64,000 nt of DNA, taken from positions 155,528-219,527 of the forward strand of contig WNNJ02003691.1 of assembly GCA_012934845.2 (NCBI GenBank), written 5' to 3'. Under the pieces are notes generated by a model. That model saw only the letters and a program-made list of their open reading frames with translations, did not search any database and had not been told where the DNA came from. Below, in pieces: positions 22,651-31,710 of this stretch (the first letter of the stretch is position 1; each line of letters starts with the position of its first letter). The translations under genes were made by a program, and so were the position numbers. The DNA is from Pomphorhynchus laevis (lineage: Eukaryota; Acanthocephala; Palaeacanthocephala; Echinorhynchida; Pomphorhynchidae).

Positions 22651-23394
22651 GTAAGCGAGATAAAAGCTTTATTTGGAACTTGAAATGAACTTTTTATGCT
22701 TAATTCATAAAAATGTCATAAATTATAGATGCATAATGCTGTTCTTCTTTGCATTCAATTTGAACTCGATTAAGAAAATTCTTATAATTATTATCCGAGT
22801 GTTGTATAACATTTGTTTAACTATTCTTTAAATTTTTCTTCTATATTGAATAAAGATTATTCAAATCTTCTATAAATATATACAATTTTCTATTAAATAT
22901 ATTTTCTATATATTTTAATCGTTAGGTTTTGATACAATCCGTTAGCATAAATAAAAAGAAAAGCAAATATGGTTGAGAAAACAAATTTATGATAAAATAA
23001 AAATGAAGAAAATAGCAAGTAAATTCATATAAAACCGGTTTACAATAAAAATCAAAATAAAATAAATTTGTAATATAAAGAGGATATCTATAAATTGTAA
23101 TACTAATAAATTAAAATAAATTTAATTACAAAATATTTAATCAATAAATTTGTATTAAAAATCGGATATTATTTCTATATTATTAATATAATTTCAATAT
23201 TAATATTATTCCAATATAAATAGCAAAATATTATTAATTTCCTTCTCTTGAAATAACAGCTAAAAAATTATACGATAATCTTTTAGTAAGGTTTCGAGCG
23301 GTAAGGATAAAACAATACGATGTTATCATAATAAGGATTTTGTTAACAACTATATAACCACTAAAAAGTTTTAAAATGAAATACATGAAGAAAG

Positions 23395-26290
23395 AGAAAA
23401 CACGCCGCTCTTCGACTAAACCATCCGGGGTCTCTCACCCCCTCCAAGGAATCCAGGAATCCAATCGAGGCGGACTATGATCGGTAATCGCGAGATGAGG
23501 AGCTTGAGAAAACTTAGTCTTTGCTCTGGGGGACGTCCTCTTGAAAAGAAGACAAATCCCGAAATAGCCCAAGTACCCCAAAGGCGCGCTTGGGTTTTCT
23601 CATTCAATGACAGATGCTGAGCCCGTTTCAGGGCTCAACTAGCCTTCTTTAAGATACGTTTGAGTCTATCCAGGTCAGCTAACGCTGACCAGTTCACCGT
23701 AATAGTTAACCCCAGGTATTTTACTCGATTCGTGAAGATAGGGAGTGGTTAAGGCTGCAAAATAGAGGAAAGTGCAGAGAGATAATCTCTCTGCACTCGT
23801 TTTGGTGGAAAAAGAAACTTTTTCCACAAAAAGTTTCTTTTTGGTGGTAAGGCCGCCATGAGGGACGACCACCTGCGATTTAGACGAGTTGAGAACAAAA
23901 TTGGATATGGGTAGCTTGTTTTGTTAATCTTAAAAATAAACGGCTGATGTCAGACTACATCTTTGTATCTGCGTCCAGAGAACAGGGCTGTGGTATCATC
24001 AGCGTATATCTTTTACGTACCCATGAAAACCTGACGAGATTAAATTTCGCCTACTTAGATGGTCACGGATTTTACGCGCAAGCGCTTTTTCGTAAATGGA
24101 GATGAGGGAGTTTTGAATCGAAATGGGCCGCAGATAATTAAGACATGAAATCGATTCCTTTTTGGGTAAAAACACACATCGACTAATATTTATGCCAGCA
24201 ATATCGGACGGTAAGCTAATAGCATTGTGATGGCGACCTACTTTCTCTGACTGTCTGTCAAAAGCTGATAGACCCGAGTGGAGATTGGCGCGTGGATTCT
24301 GGAGGTTCCGGAAGTGGCACACAGGAGTTTAGGATATATGTGACAGATAGATCCCTAACTCCTGAAGTTACACCAAAGCAAAATTGTGTGGGGAGATAGA
24401 GTGGCTCCATAATTATGTAGGATAGTGACTCCTCCAAAACTTTGTCAAGATCCATGGTACCAATCCAAACCAAGGCTCTATCTTTCCAGCAGACAAACTT
24501 ATATTTCTTCAATATCTTCCAGGAGGAAGCCTGAGAAGGATAAAGGTGAGCAATGCTTGTGCTATCGCTGCTCAGCTGGAACCTATATCTAGTGCTCCAG
24601 TATTCATTCGAGATGGCATGTCTGGCAGAAACAGTGAGATTGGGAAGATGTAGCATTTTGGTGAGGACCTTGAGTTTTGTTGGAGTGGGATTGTATATGC
24701 AACCTTTATAGGTATTCGAAAGCAAAGTGATAGCTTGCGATGAGAGGTAGGAATAAAATTCGGTCAAACTCTCATTACCAAATCAAAGGAAGAGTTAGAT
24801 AGCTGCCTGAAAGAAGGCCACTCTGATGGGATCAAAGTGAAACCTCCTTCTAAGCAACGTATCTTCTTCCTTCCGCCAACGAATTAGGTCATGAGAGGTG
24901 GTCTGTTTTTGGCGCGACTGCTCAGTACAGATGGGTTTCAATAACCACATCTTATGAAGCAGTAATATGTTGAGGAGAGAATTAGTTGTTGAGCAATGAA
25001 AGGTGGGGGACAATGATTTATAAATAAGGTAGTCGTTCCTGGCTCTGCGGAATGCTGCATTAATCCAACGACTAGTTCTGTCGTTGAAGTCACCAAGTAA
25101 CTTGTTATAGCCACTACCTAAAATACGGTCCAGGAGTTAACGGTTCTTGTGAATTTCCCCTAGCCTATATAGATATTGGCTATACTGATTCGTTTCCCGT
25201 TCTTACAAAGTGATATAGCTAAACAAGACAGGGCTAGACAGAAATAGTTTTAAAGGAAATATGATCGTAAAAAGCATTTAACTAGAGTTAAAAGACCTTG
25301 AGATGAAGATGAGTGAGGAGGGGTTATGTACGGAGTAAATTGTTTGTAAATGTGCTTAGGGATAAATTGAGTAATGTCCTGGGGGAGACGGATAGACCGC
25401 GTCTCCTGAAGGACTATAACATCTGCATCTCTACCAGATAGAAGCCTAAGGGCGGAATCACCTCCCGAATTCCACTGAAGAATATTCAGTGAAGGCCCAT
25501 GATTACTTCCCATTGTGTTACGTCAGCTGGAGTGGGATGCCCCTTCTAGCCCAGATCAGAGGTGGAAAGGCTGCCATTCCCACACCCAGCCGGACAAGTT
25601 AGAGACACTTGCCCACAAACGTTATCTTAATTTCTCGTCGTGATCCCATCTGTCAATCTCCATAGGTTTCAATTATGCTTGGTAATTGTAAAAGGAGGCA
25701 CTGTCTTGGAAGATGGCAGGATTGGTTTTTCGAAAGAGGATGTGAATCTCCTCTTAGAATTCATACTTGAAGAATTTGATTTTGCTCTCTTCTTTAAAAA
25801 TTTAGCAACAGGAAGAGAGATTATGGAAGGCTTAGAGGGTGTCATTGCTAAACTGGAAATCAGTGATTCAATCGATCGAGATAATATCAGTAATATTTAC
25901 TGACGAAAAAATAGGCTTTCCTACTAGAGTTCCTTTATGTGAACAATTTTATTGAACTTGCCAAAAGAGGTGGCTAAGTCCGAGGATACGAAGGATATCC
26001 TGAAGTAGTTATTCATCACTTTTGCAGCGTTAATCATAACTCTATTAGGTTGTGTATTAATAAATTTTCTTAGAAATTCGTTGAAATACTTTTTTTGCAT
26101 TGGAATTGTGGGAGTAATGCTAACAAGATTAACGATATTCTTAATCAGACGAAGCTACTCCATTTCACGATTTAGAACAGTAAAATTACCAACCTTAATT
26201 TCTTCAGTCTGCATGAGCAGTTACTTGATGTTATCACATAGAGCTTTCTTTAGGCTTTCTAATATGAAGTTCAGATGTTATATTTTCAAA
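23395..26290 (-). pseudogene. LINE-B copy 1 (I/Jockey/R1-type), dead, in K2P intron 2
   Basis: From 5' to 3' on the minus strand: decayed ORF1 (25.64-26.29 kb; FNEFLRKF and PNRVMINAAKV match ORF1 of the intact copies); ORF2 endonuclease (25250-25513, NILQWNSGG, VIVLQETRSIRLPQDI); the linker (24258-25013); and RT C-terminal parts to 23403. About 350 bp of RT between FHGYVK and YADDTTALF is deleted near 24005. Many stops and frameshifts. It is oriented opposite to the host gene. Confidence 0.85.
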
Positions 26291-26574
26291 TATAACAGCT
26301 TAACGTGATTACGTGATAATCACGTGATTCGATAATGTTTCAATCCTTACTTGGATCTTTATCAAGATCCCAGTAAGAATCCTAGCGTCATATAAAATTC
26401 AACAATACGTAAAATCAAAAGATGAGCTTTTATATTTTTAAACGTTTCGAGCAGCGCAATCATACATATATGCACTCACATTACACGGAAGAAATCACAA
26501 AAAAATCAATGGTTAGTCAAGTTGATATGTTGCAATTTGAATTTCTTATAATTGTCACATCCAAGAATTTCGTG

Positions 26575-26643
26575 ACTTTCCGGTTTTCTATACATGGCTG
26601 TTGATATAATAAAAGCGTCCTACAACGGATCCTGAAAGCAGTT
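26575..26643. repeat. Left 69-nt inverted flank of the canonical PLE
   Basis: Exact reverse complement, by eye, of 29877-29945. The pair encloses the microsatellite and the PLE. Inverted flanks are part of the complex insertion patterns known for PLEs. Confidence 0.9.
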
Positions 26644-26670
26644 AACCTCTTCATTCAAGAAGAGGTTAAC
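26641..26670. repeat. Perfect 12-bp hairpin
   Basis: GTTAACCTCTTC (26641-26652) and GAAGAGGTTAAC (26659-26670) with a 6-nt loop, just inside the left inverted flank. Confidence 0.85.
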
Positions 26671-26725
26671 TTCTTTATATATAATCGTAGATGTTGTCAT
26701 ATATACATATAAATGCAACATATGG

Positions 26726-26728
<3 letters not shown>

Positions 26729-26803
<75 letters not shown>
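26729..26803. repeat. (TA)n microsatellite
   Basis: 75 nt of uninterrupted TA immediately 5' of the PLE. A bias for microsatellite targets is reported for some PLE clades. Confidence 0.95.
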
Positions 26804-26806
<3 letters not shown>

Positions 26807-26810
26807 AAAA

Positions 26811-26961
26811 GTTTTAGATTTGAAAAAGGCCGGACGGCCGAAACGTAATAAATAATCTGCCAGTTTTTTGTCGAGTTTATAAAATTGTCTATAACAATAT
26901 ATTGCCGAATTCCGACAAGCGAATCCTCGACGGTGGTCAATGGAACAGTCTGAAGTATATA
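26811..26961 (+). repeat. PLE pseudo-LTR, 5' copy
   Basis: Identical by eye to 29714-29864 (constant offset 2903). It starts GTTTTAGATTTGAAAAAGGC and ends GAACAGTCTGAAGTATATA, and contains the ORF's start codon. Confidence 0.9.
26816..26858 (+). ncRNA. Hammerhead-like module of the 5' pseudo-LTR
   Basis: AGATT, then TGAAAA plus one A, helix II GGCC-GGAC-GGCC, GAAAC (26840-26844), then AATCT (26854-26858), which pairs with AGATT as helix I. This is the known location and layout of PLE hammerheads. The core is degenerate (consensus CUGANGA reads UUGAAAA), so it is probably inactive or weak. Confidence 0.5.
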
Positions 26962-27371
26962 GCCGTATTCATGATCGAATCCCACTAAACAAGCAGAAAT
27001 CTAGAGCACTAGCCCACATGCAATTCTTACGTTGCTGTATGGATGCAAAGGTGATTCCACGAGCACTACGATTAAAGAAACCACTCGCTGTAAATTTGAA
27101 TTTGGTCGATAGCAACTATGCAACGAGGATGATGACTGAATGGAGACGAGCTCAGAACGATTGCAGTCGATGAATGATGAACATTCTACTCCATTTTAAT
27201 ACGCACGTCCTAAACGCATCAAAAGTAGTTATTGATCAAAATTTGTATTCCGAGCTAATGGGAAAGAAAATCAATAAACTCAAACGATTACATGTTCCGA
27301 TATTGGAGAATGAATTTAAACAAATAAGATATTTTCCCAATAGAAAAGTCCGGAATCTCAGAAACCATTGA
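26940..27371 (+). CDS. PLE N-terminal coding segments (in frame with the RT ORF)
   Basis: Two open segments, 26940-27173 and 27174-27371, in the same frame as the RT ORF, each ending in TGA. The first has PLE-like N-terminal sequence (MQFLRCCMDAKVIPRALRLK, a region typical of PLE proteins upstream of the RT), which supports it as genuine coding sequence. The segments connect without any frame change to 27372-29642. The TGAs may be nonsense mutations (CGA to TGA transitions would suffice) or, less likely, recoded. No SECIS-like element was seen in the short 3' UTR. Confidence 0.65.
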
Positions 27372-27464
27372 AATAATAAGCGCAATAGACAAGATATTCA
27401 AGCACAACAAGTAATTACAACGATTCCAGAGGATCATGAGCAGAGTGAGGAATTCAGAGAGCCG

Positions 27465-29642
27465 TTGTTAACCGAAGATGGGCAGCAAGCAATAGTGACG
27501 CAGAGAAATCTAAGGCGCAATAAGCAAATAATATTCGACATTGAGCACTCAAACGGTGTAAATTTAACGGAAAACGAAAACATATTGCTTAACTTAGGTT
27601 CAAACTTTGCGTTCACACCTGTAGGAGTTGATAGGTATAGTTTAGCAAATACCATTAAGCGGAGGGCTACCCAGGTTTTCTCATCGGTTCAGGATAATGA
27701 ATTAAGATTGAGGTATATAAACGATTTTGGCCGCAGAATGTTTAAAAAATTCATTACAGTAAACCCGTCCCCGCCAATTTCGAATATATATCCCGCTGAT
27801 TACCAAACCCTCCGAAATCTAAAGGCTAGAAAAGATGTAGTCATTAAAAAGGCAGATAAGGGCCCTCAAGCGGTAGTATGGAGTAGACAGGAATATGTAA
27901 TTGAGGGCAAACGAAAGCTAAACGAGCCCACATATCAAAGAGTAGAATATGCACAACTGGCTATTAGCAATCTATTAGTGAGAAACCACATCGATGAATT
28001 TGTCGCCAGAAAAGTTTTGTCCGTTACGGATGCATATGAATTGAGACAGGATACACCCCGTTTTGGCATATTTTACATGGTCCCGAAAGTTCACAAGCGT
28101 CAGAGACCTTATGTCGGTAGACCAATTGTCAGCTGCTTAGGGACTCCCACCGAACATTTATCTAGGCGTATTCATACGTATCTTAAGCCGCTTCTACAGT
28201 TTGTGCCAGCACATATAGATTCCACCGTGGACTTTATTCGAAAATTAGAAAGAGAGAAAGCTACATGGCCAGTAAACTGTGTACTTGTTACCGCCGATGT
28301 TCAAAGCCTGTACACAAATATTCCGACGGAAGGTGCCTTAGAGGCAATTGCGGCTTTAATGGATAGAGCAGATTGGTCAGAGTCGATGAAAGATTTCATA
28401 CTGAGATCAGCGGAATTGATACTCAGAAATAATCTGTTAGAATTTGAAAACGAATATTTTATTCAAAAGGCAGGTACTGCAACGGGTACATCGTTCGCAC
28501 CAACGCTCTCTATTATATATATGGGTTTGTTAGAATCTAAATGGCTTGATATTGAAGAGGTCCAACCATTATGCTATTGTCGATACATAGACGACATATT
28601 TTTCGCATGGCCAGGCAGTTCTGAGTGTTTATCTGCATTTAAAAATAAAATAAATAACGTTGGACAATTGCAATTAATGTTTGAGGAAGGTTCATCGGTA
28701 AATTTTCTAGATCTCACAATCTATCGTAAAGAAGGGACATACAAGTCAACGTTTTATCGAAAACCGGAATCAGTGCCTCTTCACCTACACGCAAACAGTG
28801 CTCATCCACATTCTCTGAAAAGGCATATTATTTACAATGAGGCTTTACGTATAAAACGGGCATGTTCTGAAAATATTGAGTTTGAACATCACATTTCCAA
28901 AATGGTGGAACAATTCGTTAACCGCGGGTATACACGAAATATGATTTATTCTCAAATTCGATCAGTAAGGCAAATTACTCGTGAACAATCGCTACAATCG
29001 AAGGAAAGGTGTGAAGTTCTTTCAAAGAGAATAATAGTAGATTATCACCCTTTACTTGAAAGCTTTAGACGAGAAGTAAGATTATCAATGATGGATAATG
29101 AAAGTGTAGATGTTCCAGTAGTTGCATTTCGCACAGTTAATAAGTTGTCTGCAACTTTAATTAGGTCAAAGCTAAGTGCATTGGGCGCGAAGAAAGAAAA
29201 TGTCAGCACCAAATGTGGAGATAAGCGATGTATGGCTTGTAAATCAATGCCCACAGTTAAAATGTTAATTTCTTCACAAACAGGGGCTGCGTTTCCTATA
29301 AAAGGTGCTAATAATTGCAAAAGTTGTCAGAATATTTATGTTGGCACATGTAGTATAGACGCATGTCAGATTCAATACGTAGGACAGACGTCTCTAAACT
29401 TGGCACGAAGGTTAAACATTAGAAGATCGCATACGCGCACCAGAAACATTAGTGATGGTATAGTGGATCATACTTTAAGCCATAACGTCTCTGAATGTAT
29501 GAAATATTGCGTATACGATAGTAGTATAAAAGATAATAAAAAGAGATTCGAACTAGAACAAAAGTTGATAGGATTTTTATTTACAGAAACACCGCATGGG
29601 TGCAATGATAACTATCCTTTCGTGTGGCATGACGTTACATAG
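27465..29642 (+). CDS. PLE reverse transcriptase / GIY-YIG endonuclease
   Basis: 725 codons from the first ATG; the frame is open from 27372. RT motifs are: KKADKGPQAVVW (RT1), VPKVHKRQRPYVGRPIVS, catalytic VTADVQSLYTNIPTEGAL (motif A, near 28290), GTATGTSFAPTLS (motif B) and CRYIDDIFFAWPG (motif C, near 28583). The C-terminus has a cysteine cluster (KCGDKRCMACKSM) and a GIY-YIG nuclease with NIYVGTC and IQYVGQTSLNLARRLN. This is the canonical PLE order, unlike the Naiad at 8.8-11.5 kb. Whether it is still functional depends on whether the N-terminal segments are needed. Confidence 0.92.
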   Translation: MLTEDGQQAIVTQRNLRRNKQIIFDIEHSNGVNLTENENILLNLGSNFAFTPVGVDRYSLANTIKRRATQVFSSVQDNELRLRYINDFGRRMFKKFITVNPSPPISNIYPADYQTLRNLKARKDVVIKKADKGPQAVVWSRQEYVIEGKRKLNEPTYQRVEYAQLAISNLLVRNHIDEFVARKVLSVTDAYELRQDTPRFGIFYMVPKVHKRQRPYVGRPIVSCLGTPTEHLSRRIHTYLKPLLQFVPAHIDSTVDFIRKLEREKATWPVNCVLVTADVQSLYTNIPTEGALEAIAALMDRADWSESMKDFILRSAELILRNNLLEFENEYFIQKAGTATGTSFAPTLSIIYMGLLESKWLDIEEVQPLCYCRYIDDIFFAWPGSSECLSAFKNKINNVGQLQLMFEEGSSVNFLDLTIYRKEGTYKSTFYRKPESVPLHLHANSAHPHSLKRHIIYNEALRIKRACSENIEFEHHISKMVEQFVNRGYTRNMIYSQIRSVRQITREQSLQSKERCEVLSKRIIVDYHPLLESFRREVRLSMMDNESVDVPVVAFRTVNKLSATLIRSKLSALGAKKENVSTKCGDKRCMACKSMPTVKMLISSQTGAAFPIKGANNCKSCQNIYVGTCSIDACQIQYVGQTSLNLARRLNIRRSHTRTRNISDGIVDHTLSHNVSECMKYCVYDSSIKDNKKRFELEQKLIGFLFTETPHGCNDNYPFVWHDVT

Positions 29643-29713
29643 CATCTCTTTTATTATCTTTAAAGATTTCGTAGTTTTTCTTCTTGCACCGTTGTTTTGC
29701 ATTGTGAACCTGT

Positions 29714-29864
29714 GTTTTAGATTTGAAAAAGGCCGGACGGCCGAAACGTAATAAATAATCTGCCAGTTTTTTGTCGAGTTTATAAAATTGTCTATAACAA
29801 TATATTGCCGAATTCCGACAAGCGAATCCTCGACGGTGGTCAATGGAACAGTCTGAAGTATATA
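29714..29864 (+). repeat. PLE pseudo-LTR, 3' copy
   Basis: Partner of 26811-26961. It carries the second hammerhead-like module at 29719-29761. Confidence 0.9.
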
Positions 29865-29876
29865 TAAATATATATA

Positions 29877-29945
29877 AACTGCTTTCAGGATCCGTTGTAG
29901 GACGCTTTTATTATATCAACAGCCATGTATAGAAAACCGGAAAGT
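29877..29945. repeat. Right 69-nt inverted flank of the canonical PLE
   Basis: Exact inverted partner of 26575-26643, starting 12 nt after the 3' pseudo-LTR. Confidence 0.9.
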
Positions 29946-30107
29946 ATATATATAAAACCGAAAGCGATTTTTCGCATTACCAATTTATAAAACCGAAAAG
30001 TATATATATAGTTATTGGTCCAACAAAAACAGAGATTAATTCTTTAATTAACCAAAAAAGTTTGAAATAGAAAAAGTTTAATAACCAAATAAGTTTAATA
30101 ACATACA

Positions 30108-30145
30108 ATTTTTGAAGAAGTCGCAAGGCGAAACGGTTTCGGTGT
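30108..30145 (+). ncRNA. Hammerhead-like remnant with GNRA-capped helix II
   Basis: UUGAAGA (30112-30118), extra A, helix II GUC-GCAA-GGC (30120-30129), GAAAC (30130-30134). The GCAA loop is a GNRA tetraloop. The extra residue after A9 and the C3-to-U change are shared with the pseudo-LTR modules at 26816 and 29719, suggesting a remnant of another PLE or PLE-dependent element. No coding sequence accompanies it. Confidence 0.4.
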
Positions 30146-30254
30146 TGGTAGAGGCCACTGTTTTTTGTTAGTAGAGACCGATAACAATATTTCATATATT
30201 AACACTGAAATTCATTACATTGATAATTTCATATACTGAAGAACTTCTAGCTGT

Positions 30255-30440
30255 GCTGGATAGTTAGCTTAGTCGGTAAGGCGTATACCCACTGATCGAA
30301 AGAACCTAGGTATGAATCTGAGTGTGTAAGTGTTCAAAAGGAAACAACAACGGACAGATCCTTCTGATAATCCGGCTGTATCATTTCACGGCAGTAGGTA
30401 TATGGAGTTGGAAGTAATAAAGGAATGATATCATAGCTAA
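30255..30440 (+). repeat. tRNA-derived SINE-like sequence
   Basis: TAGCTTAGTCGG near 30265 matches the Pol III A box (TRGCNNAGYNGG). GATCGAAAGAACCTAGG then GGTATGAATCT near 30310 resembles the tRNA-SINE run into a B box (GGTTCGAATCC with changes). The anticodon stem cannot fold, so it is not a working tRNA. The 3' boundary is uncertain (possibly near 30440). It lies in K2P intron 2. Confidence 0.5.
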
Positions 30441-30580
30441 TTTTTCGATGACATTTAGTCATCGAAAAGTCGAATAAACTATGCTTGTTTTTTGTAATTT
30501 CATTAATTTGATAATTAGCAATAAGATGGATATATAGCGCATATTAATAAACTATAAATCATGATTAATATTGTGTTTAG

Positions 30581-31710
30581 GTTACGGACACATCACGTGT
30601 AAAACTCAAACGGGCAAGATTGCAACTATAATCTATAGTCTATTTGGTATACCATTAATGATGCTGTTTAGTACAAACATCGGTTCTTCTATGGCAACTT
30701 CATTTCGCTTCATTTTCCTTAAAGCGCTGAAAAATATACAAACCGGAAAACGAAAGAAAACGAGTAATTTTGATGTTAAAACGGAAATCGTTAAAAATAT
30801 CGACAAACACCCGACTGTTAGTCAGTTACGCCCAAAAGCAAAATCCACTCCGCTTCCAATGCCACCTAAAACAAGGCAGTTAGAAACAGCTAAAATACCG
30901 GATTATAATAACCATCGACAACAAAAAACTGTTATTGAAGCGTTATTAGTAAATGATACACAAAGAGAACAACAAGCATCATATGCCATAGAAATAAACC
31001 GTGATCAGAAGGCGTTGCATCGCATTGATGAACTGATAGAAATCAGTGATCCTAGAATTCTTCGATCGTTGCCTGAACAAAATGAATTCTACAGTAACGA
31101 TCTAGACATGGATACAGAAAGACGCATTGATCAGCTAATTAAAAATAGCGCAGTTGATATGAAATACTGTAGCAATTATGATAATGTTCATAATCATGAC
31201 AATCTGGCGACGATTGGCAGCGTTAGAAGTTTGCTAATAGATACCACAACGCATTACGGACATTCAGCATCACGTCCGCGGTCAAAGACACAGCAAATTA
31301 ACATGTTTGATGATAATATCCCATTTCCTCTTGAAAATGCAGGACACATTATTACGGCAATGGAAAGCAATGATGATGAAGATAGCCAGAAGCAAGAAGA
31401 ACCCATACCCATTTTACTTGCTGGTCTAGTCCTATTTCTATATATGCTAGGCGGAGCGCTACTATTCGCAGGCTGGGAAAAGGAATGGTCATTTCTAAGT
31501 AGTTTCTATTTTTGTTTTGTTACACTAACCACTATTGGTTTTGGTGATTTTGTTCCCGGTAAAACCATCACAAGCTCATCACCCTATAAGTTCATTATTG
31601 CCACATGCTATATTGTGTTTGGCCTAGTTATCCTAGCAATGTGTCTTGATCTTGTTAAGGAAAGAATCATAATGTTCTTCAAGAAGTGTACAAATAAAGT
31701 TGGTTTCTAA
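30581..31710 (+). CDS. K2P (TWK-type) potassium channel, exon 3 (TM2 to C-terminus)
   Basis: Begins after TTTAG at 30580 and completes the first filter (TIG-YGH). It encodes TM2 (about residues 162-185, IATIIYSLFGIPLMMLF), a cytosolic M2-M3 loop of about 238 residues, TM3 (from about 424, ILLAGLVLFLYMLGGALLFAG), the second pore (463-471, TLTTIGFGD) and TM4 (IIATCYIVFGLVILAMCLDL), then a short basic tail ending KVGF before TAA. Both filters are normal for K2P channels. The loop, rich in charged residues, Asn, Gln and Ser, is far longer than the few dozen residues usual in K2Ps. The full protein is about 524 residues. A possible AATAAA lies at 32146, 435 bp downstream. Confidence 0.93.

Larger units (their letters stand above)
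26811..29864 (+). mobile_element. Canonical Penelope-like element (RT plus C-terminal GIY-YIG), young
   Basis: A 3054-bp element with direct 151-bp pseudo-LTRs at 26811-26961 and 29714-29864 that look identical, so the insertion is recent. One frame running from ATG 26940 (inside the 5' pseudo-LTR) to TAG/TAA region 29642 covers RT and GIY-YIG, interrupted by two UGA codons. Each pseudo-LTR has a hammerhead-like module. It sits in K2P intron 2 in sense orientation, next to (TA)n, between 69-nt inverted flanks. Confidence 0.9.
22651..30580 (+). other. K2P intron 2, 7.9 kb, filled with retroelements
   Basis: Donor GTAAGC at 22651, acceptor TTGTGTTTAG ending 30580. It contains a dead LINE-B (minus), a TA microsatellite, a canonical PLE (plus), a ribozyme-like remnant and a SINE-like sequence. 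22651-23390 is AT-rich with no recognisable feature. Confidence 0.85.

Noticed and set aside
25640-25903. Plus-strand 87-codon ORF as a host exon
   Set aside because: It is antisense to decayed LINE-B ORF1 sequence continuing to 26290.
29643-29713. SECIS element for UGA recoding in the canonical PLE
   Set aside because: No ATGA/AA/GA arrangement with a suitable stem in the short 3' UTR.
30262-30335. Functional tRNA gene
   Set aside because: A box is good, but the anticodon stem does not pair and the B box is altered.
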